From Orobanche coerulescens (lineage: Eukaryota; Streptophyta; Magnoliopsida; Lamiales; Orobanchaceae), in assembly GCA_033398695.1 (NCBI GenBank), contig CM065801.1, positions 108,524,670 to 108,588,669 of the forward strand: DNA of 64,000 nucleotides, read 5' to 3'. The notes under the pieces were generated by a model. That model was not told the origin of the DNA. It saw only the letters and a program-made list of their open reading frames with translations, and did no database searches. Both the position numbers and the translations under genes were made by a program. Shown here piece after piece: positions 22,186-34,500 of this stretch (its first letter is position 1; every line of letters starts with the position of its first letter).

Positions 22186-24810
22186 AACAATAATGGATCT
22201 CAAAGAAATAACCCCGATTGTCGAAACATACCCCCCGGGTGTATGAACAACCAGTCGTAAACCGTCGAACATATCCAATCATAAATGGAACTATGAACGA
22301 CCAAACGATATGGCTCAAAGATGGACGTCATAGTACGCCCGATCCGAATATGTTTCAGTGCACATGTCCACCCCATATACGGAATCCAGGATATACGTGG
22401 GACAATGTACCTAATTAGCCTCAACGAACTACGTCTCGTGTGCACTGCCCTTCACGAAAAATATTCACACATGACTATATATGTGTCGGGCTAAAAATCC
22501 TACACAATATCCAATCGGAACGCAGATATGACTCCAAATATGTTATGATGCAACATGACAACGAAACTCAAAGAAACACATATCTAATAAGGATCAAAAG
22601 ACCCACCGAAGTGAACAACAACAGATTGATAATGAAAAGTCGACACGACCAATCAATATTCAAAACAACAATCCTGGGATCACAAAACCCAAATGATAAT
22701 TCATACGATCAACAATCTCAGACAACAGTTCTGGGATCAACATCCCTCATTGAGACGATCAACACAACCATTAATACCAACAATAGTCCTGGGATCAACA
22801 TCTCTCAACGAACAACCAATATGAATCTCAATATACGAAGCCTCAACGTACAACATATACAACAACTCAACATAATAATTATCTCATAACTGGACAATAC
22901 ATAAATTACCTCAAAGCCGAAGACAACATCCTTTCCACGAACAACATCCCTGAACGAATACACAGTTATACAAATAATCTCAAATAACGTACCATCCATT
23001 CAATACCAATAAAACTTTATCCCGATACTTATATCATCACGATAACTATCTCGATATCCGATATTCTATATCCTTAACCAAAGATAACTCACGTTTTCCT
23101 TAAACACAATTAAATCATATACCTTATGATTTAATACAACCAGAGCACGATATACAAACCATTATCCCGACAACTTACATTTCTAACAACATTGCTATAC
23201 GAATTATAAATGAAATGAAAACGAAACCATTCATCAAATATTATAAACTGAACAAGTAGAAACTTGCCTCGATACCGATACCACGAAGTTGTTACCAAAA
23301 TCCATTGCCTTCGTCCACGAGCTCCTCAACCCCGAACAAAGCGATCTACAAACTCTTCGACCTCAACCGCAACACAATGGTCATAATCCACGATCAATAC
23401 ATCACAACCTATTGCAATAACCGATTAACACACATTCGATAAAATCAATAACCGACATACCCAACCAAAAAATTCAACAGTTCAACGAAACCTCGATCAT
23501 ATACATAAAACCAAATAATCCAACTCAACAAGTACGAACTCATATCCACAATACAAGCCGTAACTCGATGATCACAAATAAAAATCAATTACCGATCAAC
23601 AAACACAACGGTTCTACAATATCCCGATTAAATACAAATCCAAACAACCCAAACCAATAAAACACGAACTCAAAACCACAATACGATTCCACAATCTGAA
23701 GATCATATCATTAATCAATTTAACCAAGTGCCTAAGAATTACCGATTCCACATTCAATCTTAAATATGATTACAAGTTTCCTCCTTGTACATTCATAATA
23801 TAAGCCAATTACCGATTATCATCACCAATCCAAACGATCCGATTAATTCAACATTATAGATAACCATATTCCAAAGGTTTCAAATAATTCCATTATCCGA
23901 ATTGAACACTTGTTCAATACGTATAAATTCTCAAACTCAAAAGTGAATCATAATCTTATCAAACACGGAACCATATTTGTATTCCTATACTAATATTGTA
24001 TCAAAACACATAACTTAGTTTTAGATATGAATATTCCATATTCATATCCAAAACACCAACATCACTTAAACATGTTCATCATTTCATATAATCCAAGAAT
24101 TCCTTAAGAACACAACTTATTCCGACATCACATTCAAAATCTCCAATACGACATAATACGATGTGTTCTAACATCTAAACAATCCTTATTCACAATTCAA
24201 GGTGTATATAATCATGTTCTTCAACATATATACTTCTCATAACATCATGAATCGCAACAAACCACCATGAACATCGAGAATACTACGATTCCATAATCAT
24301 AACAACATAATCAATGCATTTGATCATCAATTCATTATCTTCCCTTAACAAAATTCTCGTAAATACCAAGAATCATCACAACAATATCAATTCGACCATC
24401 ATTCATACGAAAACGTGTAGAATTTTCCAAGTTCTACTCATTGAGACATTTCATCGAACACTTTGAAGGCATAATGGAATTCAATCGATTATTCAAAGAA
24501 ATACTCGAATTCGTTCCACAAAACTTCAAGAGTATTGAATGATTACCGATTTACAATCAAGTTCAATAAACAATCTGAATCAAGACGAAGCAAATCGGCC
24601 AAAACACCAAGAAACCTCAAGAACATCCAAAAACCAAAAGTTTAGGTGTTCTTACCTTCGATCCGGGTGGAAGATGATGTTAATCCATGATTCCAACTTC
24701 CAAAACATGTTGCCATAAGATGTTCTTACTCAAATCCATTCATTTTGCTAAAGAAATCGCGAAGAAACGAAGAGAAAACATGAAAATGGCCGGATGACTC
24801 GGTCCAGGCC

Positions 24811-24820
24811 CTTAAATAGG
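24811..24820 (-). promoter_or_regulatory. TATA-like box of LTR C
   Basis: Minus strand CCTATTTAAG, the counterpart of 19691-19700. Confidence 0.48.
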
Positions 24821-24829
24821 CGGGACCTG

Positions 24830-25275
24830 CCGGACCATTACGGCCGCTATCGGCCAGGGCTTACGGCCGTAACCGGCCATAGCTACCTCACTGCCCGATT
24901 CGTCCGGCACCCTTACGGCCGTAACCGGCGTGGCTTACATATGTAACCGGTCGTGGCCTACCCTACTGCTCAGTTTGGTCGACACCCTTACGTACGTAAA
25001 TGTCAGTTGGCTTACGTACGTAATTGGCCCTTACGGCCGTAACCGGCCACAGCCTTACATACGTTATCAGCCAGTCCATGCGAGTCACTTCCGACCATGC
25101 TCGACCACTACAGGTCCTCTCGGCCACGACTCGGCCAGCCGCCCCGTAACGTACGTAACACTTAATCTGTTGCGTACGTAATACGTACGTTGACTTGCTA
25201 CAGTATTATACTCGTATTACGTATGTAATACACCCTGTATAGCATATGTAAATCCATCCGTTGACTCACCTGTCC
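24830..25275 (-). repeat. TACGTA palindrome cluster, U3 of LTR C (first part)
   Basis: Same TTACGTACGTAA and TTACGGCCGTAA motifs as in LTRs A and B; continues after copia-1 at about 33240-33330. Confidence 0.82.
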
Positions 25276-25304
25276 ACATCCACGCCGAAAGCCACCGACC
25301 ATGG

Positions 25305-25697
25305 TGTTAGGAATATGCCCTCGAATGCCACTCAGGGGATGAGAGAGTAAGGGCATTATACTTGTAATTATGGAATAATTAATAAAAAGGCAATACGATT
25401 CATTCACTGTTTATTGTATTTCAAAATGCACAAATAATCGTATATACGATATCATTGACCTCTCTCCGATACCACTGTTGGGATTCTGAAAATAAAACGA
25501 AATATGCAGCGGAAATAAATACGAATCCCAAACAGGATCGATCAAGTAACGTATTTACGAAGAATTATTTCAAAGGCTTCAAGGGTATGATCTTTATCTT
25601 CATATTTATTTTTCGTATATACGTTACTTGATCGATCCTGTTTGGGATTCGTATTTATTTCCGCTGCGTATTTCGTTTTATTTTCGGAATCCCAACA
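25305..25697 (+). repeat. copia-1 5' LTR, deleted and rearranged (393 bp)
   Basis: About 120 bases match the 3' LTR start (31324-31442). An inverted segment follows, then about 140 bases matching the 3' LTR end (33051-33193). Roughly 1.6 kb of LTR middle is missing. Confidence 0.85.
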
Positions 25698-25753
25698 GTG
25701 GTATCGGAGAGAGGTCAATGATATCGTATATACGATTATTTGTGCATTTTGAA
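25420..25753. repeat. Inverted duplication (fold-back) across the 5' LTR/PBS junction
   Basis: 25420-25561 is the near-perfect reverse complement of 25612-25753: arms of about 142 bp around a loop of about 50 bases. The right arm holds the LTR end, PBS and first leader bases. The left arm is an inverted copy of the same, including the inverted PBS (CTCTCCGATACCAC near 25461-25475). Confidence 0.88.
25699..25710 (+). promoter_or_regulatory. copia-1 primer-binding site
   Basis: TGGTATCGGAGA two bases after the LTR end, complementary to the 3' end of plant initiator-Met tRNA with small differences. Confidence 0.75.
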
Positions 25754-27424
25754 TGTTATTGGATGATGTTTATGATTTAGAATCATATTTGGAATAATTT
25801 TAGATTTTAAATTGTTCGTTGTAGCATCACGTTTTTGGAAACGGGCCGAAAAACGAAGAAACGGGTCAGCGGGCGGTGGTGCCGGCAAAGATCGCTCGGG
25901 CCGCCGCCAGCCGCCGAGCGTGCTCGGCCGTGACTCGCTGGGCTGAGAGTGCTCGGCCAGGGGCCGAGAATGATCGGCCACCGCCGAAAGCGATGGCTCG
26001 GCCAGCCCTGATTTTTGGCCCGATTTTGAATCGGCCGCTGGCCGGGCCTAAACCGGATTGTCCGGGACTCGCTTTAAGTTTATATTTCGTTGTAATTATT
26101 TCCGAATTTTTAATTGGATTTTAATTTGACTAAATTAATATTTGGAATATTTTTGAGTTAAGGGAAATAAATTAAACGAGAATATTATTTTTGGCCGGAT
26201 TACTTCGAACGAATTAAAATGATGATTATTAGTATTAATTTGATTAATACCATTAAAATTGAATAGATTAATTTTATATTGATTGGATTAATATATTAAT
26301 TGATTATTTAATTTTAATGCCACTTTATATTAATTGGATTAATATAGTAGAAATTGAATAGATTAATTTTATAGATTAATTAGATTAATTTATATTAAAA
26401 TTAATTGTTTAATTTCGTTGCCATTACATGTTGTATGGAATCCTTATGTGATGGTGATATAGCTCGTGGACTTAGTTTTTGATTTGTTCGATTCGATTGG
26501 GTTGTAAAGGCCGTTTTGAGCCTATTTATATTTACTAGAAAATTTGTATAGGATGCATTTTTTTAAATGATGTAAGTATTATTTTGGGTATGATGAAGAC
26601 CGAAGACAACCGACCGAGAAGACGAAGAATCGAAGACTGTATTTTTTTTATTTATTGGGTCATTCGCTTGGCCCAGTACTTAGGAATTAGGTCCATGAGC
26701 TATATGTTGGTAGTAACTAGGTTACTATTTTCTGTTTTTCATTTTGAATGATTGACAAACATACAAACGCGCGTATAAATGAATTAATGTGCAAAGTGTA
26801 ACATTAATCGCGAAATTCTCCCGACAACAAACAGACTAAGTTTGAAAAAGGTTACGAGGTTTCCTACCCTCCATCAAACTCGTAGAAAATTGATACCCGA
26901 GCTGGTGTGCTATGCTTCCGAGTTATCGGGGTAGTACATTTGGTAGAGGTTGAAAAATTCTTGAGTGCATTAGATGCCTTCGGTTGGTGATAAATTTCGC
27001 CCTAGAAACCTGATAGGTTGCGGTGAGATTCAATAGTCAAACCGATAGACGTTGATGGTCAACAACTTAGATAGTCTGATTGCCAAGAAACCCGATAGGT
27101 TGAGGGCATGAAGACTAGGGGTAAAAGAAGATCAAATCATCCGTTAGACGGGTTGGTGTTAGACACCACTTACGTAAAATTAATTGGCAAGAAACCCGAT
27201 AGGTTGCGTGCATTAAAATTTGTAAAGAACTTGATCACCACTAAGAAGTCGATCTAACCATGATTTCCGGATTATAACATGGGAGTGTATAATTAGATAA
27301 AATTAGTGGGAGCCGAGACAAGAATTATACAAGCCCTTAAGTTCTATACTCGGTCATAATTAAACAAGTCACTAATTTAATCTTGTCTAAATCTTTGCGT
27401 AAAACGAAATTGAATCTCTCTAAA
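25711..27424 (+). other. copia-1 leader, noncoding
   Basis: No gene. It contains a GC-rich block (about 25845-26060), an AT-rich block with repeated TTAATTT-type words (26090-26420) and three dispersed copies of AACCCGATAGGTTG-type sequence (about 27005, 27091, 27189). Long leaders are common in plant copia elements. Confidence 0.65.
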
Positions 27425-28220
27425 ATGGCTAAAAACCCACTTGCAATACTACTTGAAAAGAATCTCCTAATCGGCCCTAACTTTGTTGATCAAGTTGCGA
27501 ATCGATGATTGTACTCGATATGGAGTCTCGGGATACGTCTTGGAGGCGGACATTCCACCGACTCCAATCCGACTAGGGTAATCAGAAGACATCGACGTCC
27601 ATGAAAAATGGGTCAAGGATGATGTGCTAGTTCGTGGTTTTATGATGGGCTCAATGACTAATGAGTCAGAGAGCGCACGAGAAAATGACTTCGCTAGGCG
27701 ATTCTCGCACACTTGACCGAACTTTATGGAGAGCACGGTAGATTGCTAGATATGAAATATCAAAGCGGTTGTTCAAAGCTAGGATGAAAGAAGGGGAGAA
27801 AGTGGGAGACCACGTCCTCAAGATGATCTCTATGATTGAGAGGCTCGAGGTGCTCAACTTTAATATGGATTTATCACTTCAAAATGATATCATCATTCAA
27901 TCTCTACCGACTCTTTCACGTAGTTTGTAATGAATTTCAACCGTAATGAAATTACATGCACATTAGCCGGGCTAATGAATAAACTGGTGACGGCGCAGTC
28001 TATCATGAAGACTAAAACGAGAGAGGTGCTCTTGTGATTTCTTCCGGGCCTAAGAGGTCCAAGAACAAGAAGAAAAGACCTACGAGCAAGACAAACCCAA
28101 GAAAGGGGTGCAAAAGGAAAGGGCAAGGCCCGAAAGGTTCAAAAGGTAGGCGGTCCAAAACCTACGGACAAATGCCTTGAATGCGGTGAGTCACATCGCG
28201 AAGGACTTGTCCCAAGATTA
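27425..28220 (+). pseudogene. gag: copia-1 Gag (UBN2-type), frameshifted
   Basis: ATG at 27425 starts MAKNPLAILLEKNLLIGPNF, matching the usual copia Gag start and the copia-2 Gag (MSFNPLAVILKENKLDGTNF). The frame stops early and continues in others. A later frame gives ARYEISKRLFKARMKEGEKV then DHVLKMISMIERLEVLNF (about 27750-27860), the UBN2 core, ending near 28220 in a damaged zinc-knuckle-like KCLECGESH segment. It would encode the nucleocapsid of the retrotransposon particle; not functional as it stands. Confidence 0.78.
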
Positions 28221-28659
28221 ATGGCGCATCAGTGCACGGAACTTTTTGTTTTTGAAACTAATTGTTCCGCCATCGTATATTCTCGCTTCATGGATTCTCG
28301 ATTCAGTGCCACTTCTCACATTTGTACTATGAATCGGGATCTGGAACGAAGTAGAAAACTTGAAGTCGGGAAATAATGATCATTGTTGAAGCGGACAAAG
28401 TGTCGAGGCAACCGATATTGATCAATCCTTCCGGGTTTAGAATCGGGTTTTATTTTGACATTAGATGAAGTACTTGTTTTGCCTAAGGGGCATAAAAACA
28501 TTGTATCCATTCCGTCTTGGACCGGAAAGGATTTTGTTTCTTCATTGGCAATGGCGTTGTTAAATTTATTTTCATAATAAATTGGTTGGAGACTACATTG
28601 TTGAATGGTTTATATCATCCGAACATGCAAAATAAAACAAAGTGAACACTATAACTAGG

Positions 28660-31308
28660 AAACGTGGTAGGCAAGATACTAATCAAGCTCTTAAATGGCA
28701 CCTTAGACTTGGTCATGTTGGTCGACCAAGGTTCGTAAAATGGAGAAAGATGGACTTTTAAGTCCATTGGGTGTAGAACCCTATCCAACTTGTGAATCTT
28801 GCCTTAGAGGCAAAATGACTAAGTTCCCCTTCACAGGACTTTTGAAAGGGTCCGATAAACTTGGATTGGTGCATACCGATGTTTGTGGTGCTTTAGAAGT
28901 AGCCCGAGATGGATATCAATATTTCATAACGTCATGATGATCATACTAGGTATGGGATTGTGTACTTAATGAAACATAAATCTGAAGCCTTTGCTAAATT
29001 CAAAGAATTTAAGGCCCTAGTTGAAAAACAAACTGGATGTCATATCAAAGCACTTCGGTCGGACCGAGGTGGCGAATATATGAGCACTGAGTTTGATGAG
29101 TTCCTTAAGGAACATGGAATAGTTTCACAATTCACGCCTCCAGGAACCCCACGGTTAAATGGTGTTTCAGAAAGGAGAAATCGGACTTTGTTGGACATGG
29201 TTCGCTCCATGTTAAATTACACTGATTTACCTATTTACCTGTGGGGGTATGCCTTAATAACCGCTGCCTATATCCTAAATAGATGTCCTTCCAAATCTAT
29301 TCCTATCACTCCGCATGAGATGTGGAAGCGTAAGAAACCAAGCCTTAATCACATAAGGATCTGGGGATGTCCAGCCTATGTCAAAAAGGCTAAGGTGGAC
29401 AAACTGGAAGCGAGGTCCATAAAAGGACGTTTCATAGGATACCCAGAGGACTCGATGGGTTATCTATTCTACATGCCAGAAGACCATAGGGTCGTTGTGG
29501 CATTACAAGCGCACTTCTTTGAGGATGAATTCATTCAGGAAGGTGGCTCGGGTAGAAATATCTCTTTAGAAGAGCATAATGAAACTCCTAAGGAGACATC
29601 TGATCAGGGATCAAGAACCAAACCTATTGTAACACAACCTCCACTTCGAAGGTCTGATAGGGTATCTCACTTACCTGAGAGGTATGGCTATACACATGTC
29701 GAGGAACTGGGTCTCCACGACACACCTGATAGCAGTGAAAACGACCCTGTCACCTATGACCAAGCGATAGTGGATGTAGACTCCGATAAATGGCAAGAAG
29801 CAATGAAAGCTGAGATAGACTCGATGCATACCAATCAGGTCTGGACTCTAGTAGATCTTCCAACTAGCATGAGGACTATTGGAAATAAATGGATCTATAA
29901 GAGAAAGACTGATGGGGATGGCAAGGTTGATGCCTATAAGGCCAGGCTTGTGGCAAAGGGTTATACCCAAAGGGAAGGAATCGATTATCATGATACCTTC
30001 TCGCCCGTAGCTATGATAAAGTCGATTCGCATGATGCTTGCCATTGCTGCCTATTATGATTATGAAATATGGCAAATGGACGTCAAAACAACTTTTCTAA
30101 ATGGATACCTCGAGGAGGAAATCTATATGGAACAGCCTAAAGGTTTTGTGTCCAAAGCTAATATTCATAAAGTGTGTAAGCTGCAACGAGCCATTTATGG
30201 TCTGAAGCAAGCTTCTCGGAGTTGGAACCTTCGATTTGACGAAGCAGTTAAGGACTTTGACTTGAGCGAAATGAGGAGGAACCATGTGTTTACAAAAGAT
30301 CTGGGAGCAACATTGCGTTCTTAGTACTATATGTAGATGATATTCTACTTATAGGAAATAACATAGCAATGCTCAAGACTGTGAAATCTTGGCTTTCTAA
30401 AACGTTCTCCATGAAAGACTTGGGAGAAGCTTCCTATATTCTAGGGATCCGTCTTTACAGAGATAGACGCGAAGAATGATAGGACTTTCCCAAGCCCTTT
30501 ATATCGATAAAATCCCGAGAAGATTCAAGATGGATGAATCTAAAAGGGTTCCTTCCCATGCGACATGGAATTCATCTCACCACGAAAATGTGTCCTCAAA
30601 GTGAGGAAGACAAGAGAGAGATGAGTAAGGTACCCTATGCCTCGGCATGGGTAGCCTCATGTACGCTATGTTGTGTACGAGACCAGACTTAGCCTACGCC
30701 TGTGAGTATGGTAAGTCGATTTCAAGCAAACCGGAAGGGAACATTGACCGCCGTAAAGAACATTCTTAAGTACTTAAGAAGAACTAGAGATTTAGTTCTT
30801 ACTTATGGTGGTGGAGAACTGAAGGTGATTGGATTCACCGATTCGATTTTCAAGGAGACAATGACGACTCTAAGTCGACATCCGGGTATTTATTTACTCT
30901 CAATGGAGGAGCAGTATCTTGGAGAAGCTCCAAGCAAACCGCTCTGCAGATTCCACCGCCAAGCAGAGTATCAAAGCCGCCTCAGAGGCAAGCAAAGAAG
31001 CATTTTGGATGCAGAAGTTTATACAAGAACTTCAAGTGGTGCCTAACGCGGAGTTGCCTATATCACTATTCTGTGATAATGATGGAGCTGTCGCCCAAGC
31101 CAAGGAGCCGAGGGCTCACCACAACACCAAGCATATAGAGAGAAAGTACCATATCGTTCGAGAGATGGTGGAAAAAGGATATGTTTCATTGGAAAGAGTA
31201 GACTCAGAAGACAATGTCTCTGACCCGCTGACTAAGCCATTATCTCAGGCCGTCTTAGAAAGACATCTGAAGAACATGGGTATTGGATACCATGATGTGT
31301 GGCATTGA
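28660..31308 (+). pseudogene. pol: copia-1 Pol: integrase, RT, RNase H with frameshifts
   Basis: Starts with a GAG-pre-integrase HHCC region (WHLRLGHVG near 28698, then CESCLRGKMTK near 28791). The integrase core follows: HTDVCG (about 28870), SDRGGEY (about 29059) and GVSERRNRTLLDM (Glu near 29170), with exact D-35-E spacing. The RT region has WIYKRK, YKARLVAKGYTQ, YEIWQMDVKTTFLNG and IYGLKQASRSW. The frame ends at 30324 and YVDDILLIGNN continues in another frame near 30325-30365. The RNase H part includes FCDNDGAVAQAKEPRAHH, HIERKYH and DPLTKPL, ending at 31308. No intact protease was found upstream. At least three frameshifts; one RNase H break is loss of a G in the TDSDF codons (near 30843). 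Confidence 0.87.
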
Positions 31309-31312
31309 GTGC

Positions 31313-31323
31313 AAGTGGGAGAT
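31313..31323 (+). promoter_or_regulatory. copia-1 polypurine tract
   Basis: AAGTGGGAGAT directly before the 3' LTR TG; the same sequence serves copia-2 on the minus strand (about 35989-35999). Confidence 0.8.
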
Positions 31324-33193
31324 TGTTAGGAATATGCCCTCGAATGCCACTCAGGGGATGAGAGAGTAAGGGCATTATACTTGTAATTATGGAATAATTA
31401 ATAAAAAGGCAATACGATTCATTCACTGTTTATTGTATTTCAATTGCATTCTTGACTTGTTAAACATTGAAGTGAAGTCCATGTAAATAAATCGAACATT
31501 CCATTCTCGTTATGGGATAAGAGAAAATGTACTGGAAGTGTTTAAAGTTTATTTACGTAAATTGTTCGCAAGTCAATAAACTTAAAATGGGCATTAAGTT
31601 TTAATATGACTTGTATAACTGATGCTAGGATGTGTGCACGTCTTGATAGCATAGTTATAAGTATATTGGTGGGGCAGATACTCGAACACGACTCATACTC
31701 GATTACCACACGGTATTCACACTCGGAGAGTCGATGACGAATGGAAAGGTTGTGATAGTATACGTGGACCTTTGACTTGAGGGTTCGGTAGAATATGTGC
31801 GTGTGACGTTTAGTTTGTCATTAGAGTAGTTAGACTCATTTGCTTAATTGCTGAGTCGACCTCGAAGTGCGGACTATACGGGCAGGTAGCAGTCTTTACT
31901 GTACGCCAAGAAATGATTCTATCTCCTGTTAGTGAGCAGGCGAATGTCCTATACGGTTAATGGCAAATAAGATCATAAGTCTTTGGCCAAAGCATCCTGA
32001 TATAGTCGTATTAGATACACTATTAATCAGTCGGTCTTGATTTGCATTAACACATGTATAGAGTTTAGTCAACAGTAGGGTTTGACTTTACCGTGACCCG
32101 AAGACTTGACCGGGACATCTGATGAAGGGTCTATACGTATATAGTATTCACGACATAATGGTTCTGGAATGATCCCTTCATTCGCTCGATCGGGTTTACT
32201 GTGCGGCCCGCTAAGTGGCTAAGTGCTGCCCGCACTCATTGGTTCCTCCCAATGCCGGCTGAGACGGACCTACGGAGTCGCGCATCAGGAGCGTTGACGG
32301 ATAAATGTGAATTTATTATCTCTCTATTAATATTAGATATTGGATATCTAATTATGATTTATTAGATAAATCAAATAGCGGTCTTATGAATTAAAATTAA
32401 GTTATCGGGTAATTAATTTTATTCATAAAATTATATTTCTTAGAGAAATATATTTGTATTTGATATAATTAATTAATTAAATTAATTAATTAATATAAAT
32501 ACATTGGTGATTAAACGGAGTGTATTTAATGCAGTCGTTTGACGAACGTCCATACACGAGCCGAGTGGCTCGGCTCGCTTTCTAGGAAACTCCTACATGG
32601 GCCGCCCCCTCTCACATGGCATGATCACCATGCATGTGTTTTGTGTTGTCTTGTCATGAATAATTGTTAAGTTGAGATTCTTTCTCAATTTATAATTACA
32701 TAAATGAGTTGTTTTATATCTTTATAAAAACCAACTCATATGGTGTATGATGTGACTTGAAAAACACACACATACACATACTCTTTGCTGCTCCTAGCCA
32801 TGAGAGTAAAGTGAGGAAAGAGAGAAATTTTTCTTTTCTATATTTTTCATCTTAGAGGTGTTATAAAAGTTAAGAAAAATTGAGAGAAAAAAATTCCTAC
32901 GAGTTCCCTAGCCGTGTTCTTGGAGAACGGAGTCTCGTCGAAATTTTTCCGGGCAACTTCCGACGCGTGTGAAGCAGAGGCTTCGAACTTTCGGTGCTTG
33001 GAACAAAGGGATTTCGTGTTCGGGATGAGGTTCGTGATCGTCATCCAATTTTACGAAGAATTATTTCAAAGGCTTCAAGGGTATGATCTTTATCTTCGTA
33101 TTTATTTTTCGTATATACGTTACTTGATCGATCCTGTTTAGGATTCGTATTTATTTCCGCTGCGTATTTCGTTTTATTTTCGGAATCCCAACA
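31324..33193 (+). repeat. copia-1 3' LTR, 1870 bp
   Basis: Complete TG...CA LTR from TGTTAGGAATATGCC to GGAATCCCAACA. It includes an AT-rich ATTAATTAATTAA-type stretch (about 32466-32500). No gene. It gives the true LTR length against which the damaged 5' LTR can be judged. Confidence 0.86.
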
Positions 33194-33632
33194 CACGGGC
33201 CCCACTATCCGATCACAACTCGGTCCTGTCTGATTCCTCTTGTTACGTACGTAATGCCTTATGCATAACATTCGTAAAGCATATAATTTAGCGTACGTTA
33301 TCTCAACATCTTAACGTACGTTATGGGCTCTATACTTAGCCAAAATCCAACTGTTCCTGTCCGACGTCTCTACGTACAAAATACAAACATACGGCATACT
33401 GAATACACATACTGAATCCAAAAATATTCTCATATGGTATACCTGATATCCAAATCAGTTCAACCTGATACAACATATCCTGAATATATCTATCAATCAA
33501 AAACGATAATCACACCAGTATAACTGTCTCGGTTCTCAATTTATTTTAGCCATACTGTATAGATACCAAAGTATACAGTATATCTCAGATAAAATAACGC
33601 GAAACATTTATACTGAAAATCCGGGTATTACA
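33194..33632 (-). repeat. LTR C, right part (5' end at 33632)
   Basis: Resumes LTR C after copia-1, with more TACGTA palindromes (33245-33320), and ends at the minus-strand LTR start TGTAATACCCGG (33632). Confidence 0.87.
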
Positions 33633-34020
33633 TACTACCCCCCTTAAAATAAGTTTCGTCCTCGAAACTTGCGACCTGTCACCAACAACAGATAAATCCA
33701 AAACTTTCCAACTCATCACAAAACAATCAAGTGTCGCCACAAGCGAATAACCAAACCAATATACTTACAGGTGCGTGAAGCCGATGATCTCCCGTGATAC
33801 TAGCACACGACTCCCACATGAAGTCTCAATACAATCAAAACACACGAATATCACAAATAGCAATTTGAAAAGAATCTCAAAAATTTTGGAAACTCCAAAA
33901 ATCGATTTGACTCAAAAGTCAGAAAAACTCATTTTCAAAAGCCACGCAACTATCGTACCGGTAGATCCACATAACACACACGCCTAGGTTTCACAAAACC
34001 CAAGCTCCAATACCATCTTC
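33633..34020 (-). other. 388-bp internal domain between LTR C and LTR D
   Basis: Third copy of the internal segment with the same length. PPT side at 33633-33650; PBS at 34004-34015 with one change (minus TGGTATTGGAGC). No coding sequence. Confidence 0.85.
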
Positions 34021-34500
34021 TGTAACACCCCCAAAACCATCCGGGATATTACAGCGCCGTGGGGCCCGCGCCGAAACCCACCAAGCTAAAAATCGTTTAC
34101 AATACCATTTAAAAATGCCAAAAGGCCAATGACGGTAATATTTTAAATACTCAAATATCTTCAAAAACATAGTTCTCAAATACGATCATAAAATACCATT
34201 TTAAAATACAAGGCGAAATGCCAAATCTCGACAGTTCAAAATGTATGTTAAGCCACCCCTTAAACGTACCGATAAAATAGTTAGGATGAAGAGTTTAACG
34301 AAATAACCCAAGTTCGCAACGTGCCAAAAGGCCATTTTAAAATACACACACGCAACGGATAAAACTACCGAAAAGCCATTTGAAAACACACTCACAGCGG
34401 ATAAAATCACAGTTCAAAAATACACATTTGCAGCGGAAATAAAATAATTAGAAATAAACACTCAATTACGAGCCACATCTAGTATCACCCGGGAAGCTCA
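34021..34500 (-). repeat. LTR D, left part
   Basis: Starts TGTAACACCCCC like LTRs B and C. It is cut at 34500 by copia-2; the last five bases, GCTCA, are the left target-site duplication. Confidence 0.87.

Larger units (their letters stand above)
21006..25304 (-). repeat. LTR C, left part
   Basis: Collinear with LTR B from its 3' end. It is interrupted by copia-1 inside the U3 palindrome cluster and resumes at 33194. A TATA-like box (CCTATTTAAG on minus) lies at 24811-24820 and the cluster from 24830. CATGG (25300-25304) is the left target-site duplication of copia-1. Confidence 0.87.
25305..33193 (+). mobile_element. copia-1: degenerate Ty1/copia element with rearranged 5' LTR
   Basis: Both ends share TGTTAGGAATATGCCC at the LTR start and GGAATCCCAACA at the LTR end. 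Flanks CATGG (25300-25304) and CACGG (33194-33198) form a 5-bp target-site duplication with one change; joining the flanks restores the array sequence. Internal order is PBS, leader, gag, integrase, RT, RNase H, PPT, the copia order. The coding region is broken by several frameshifts. The 5' LTR is 393 bp and the 3' LTR 1870 bp. Confidence 0.87.
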
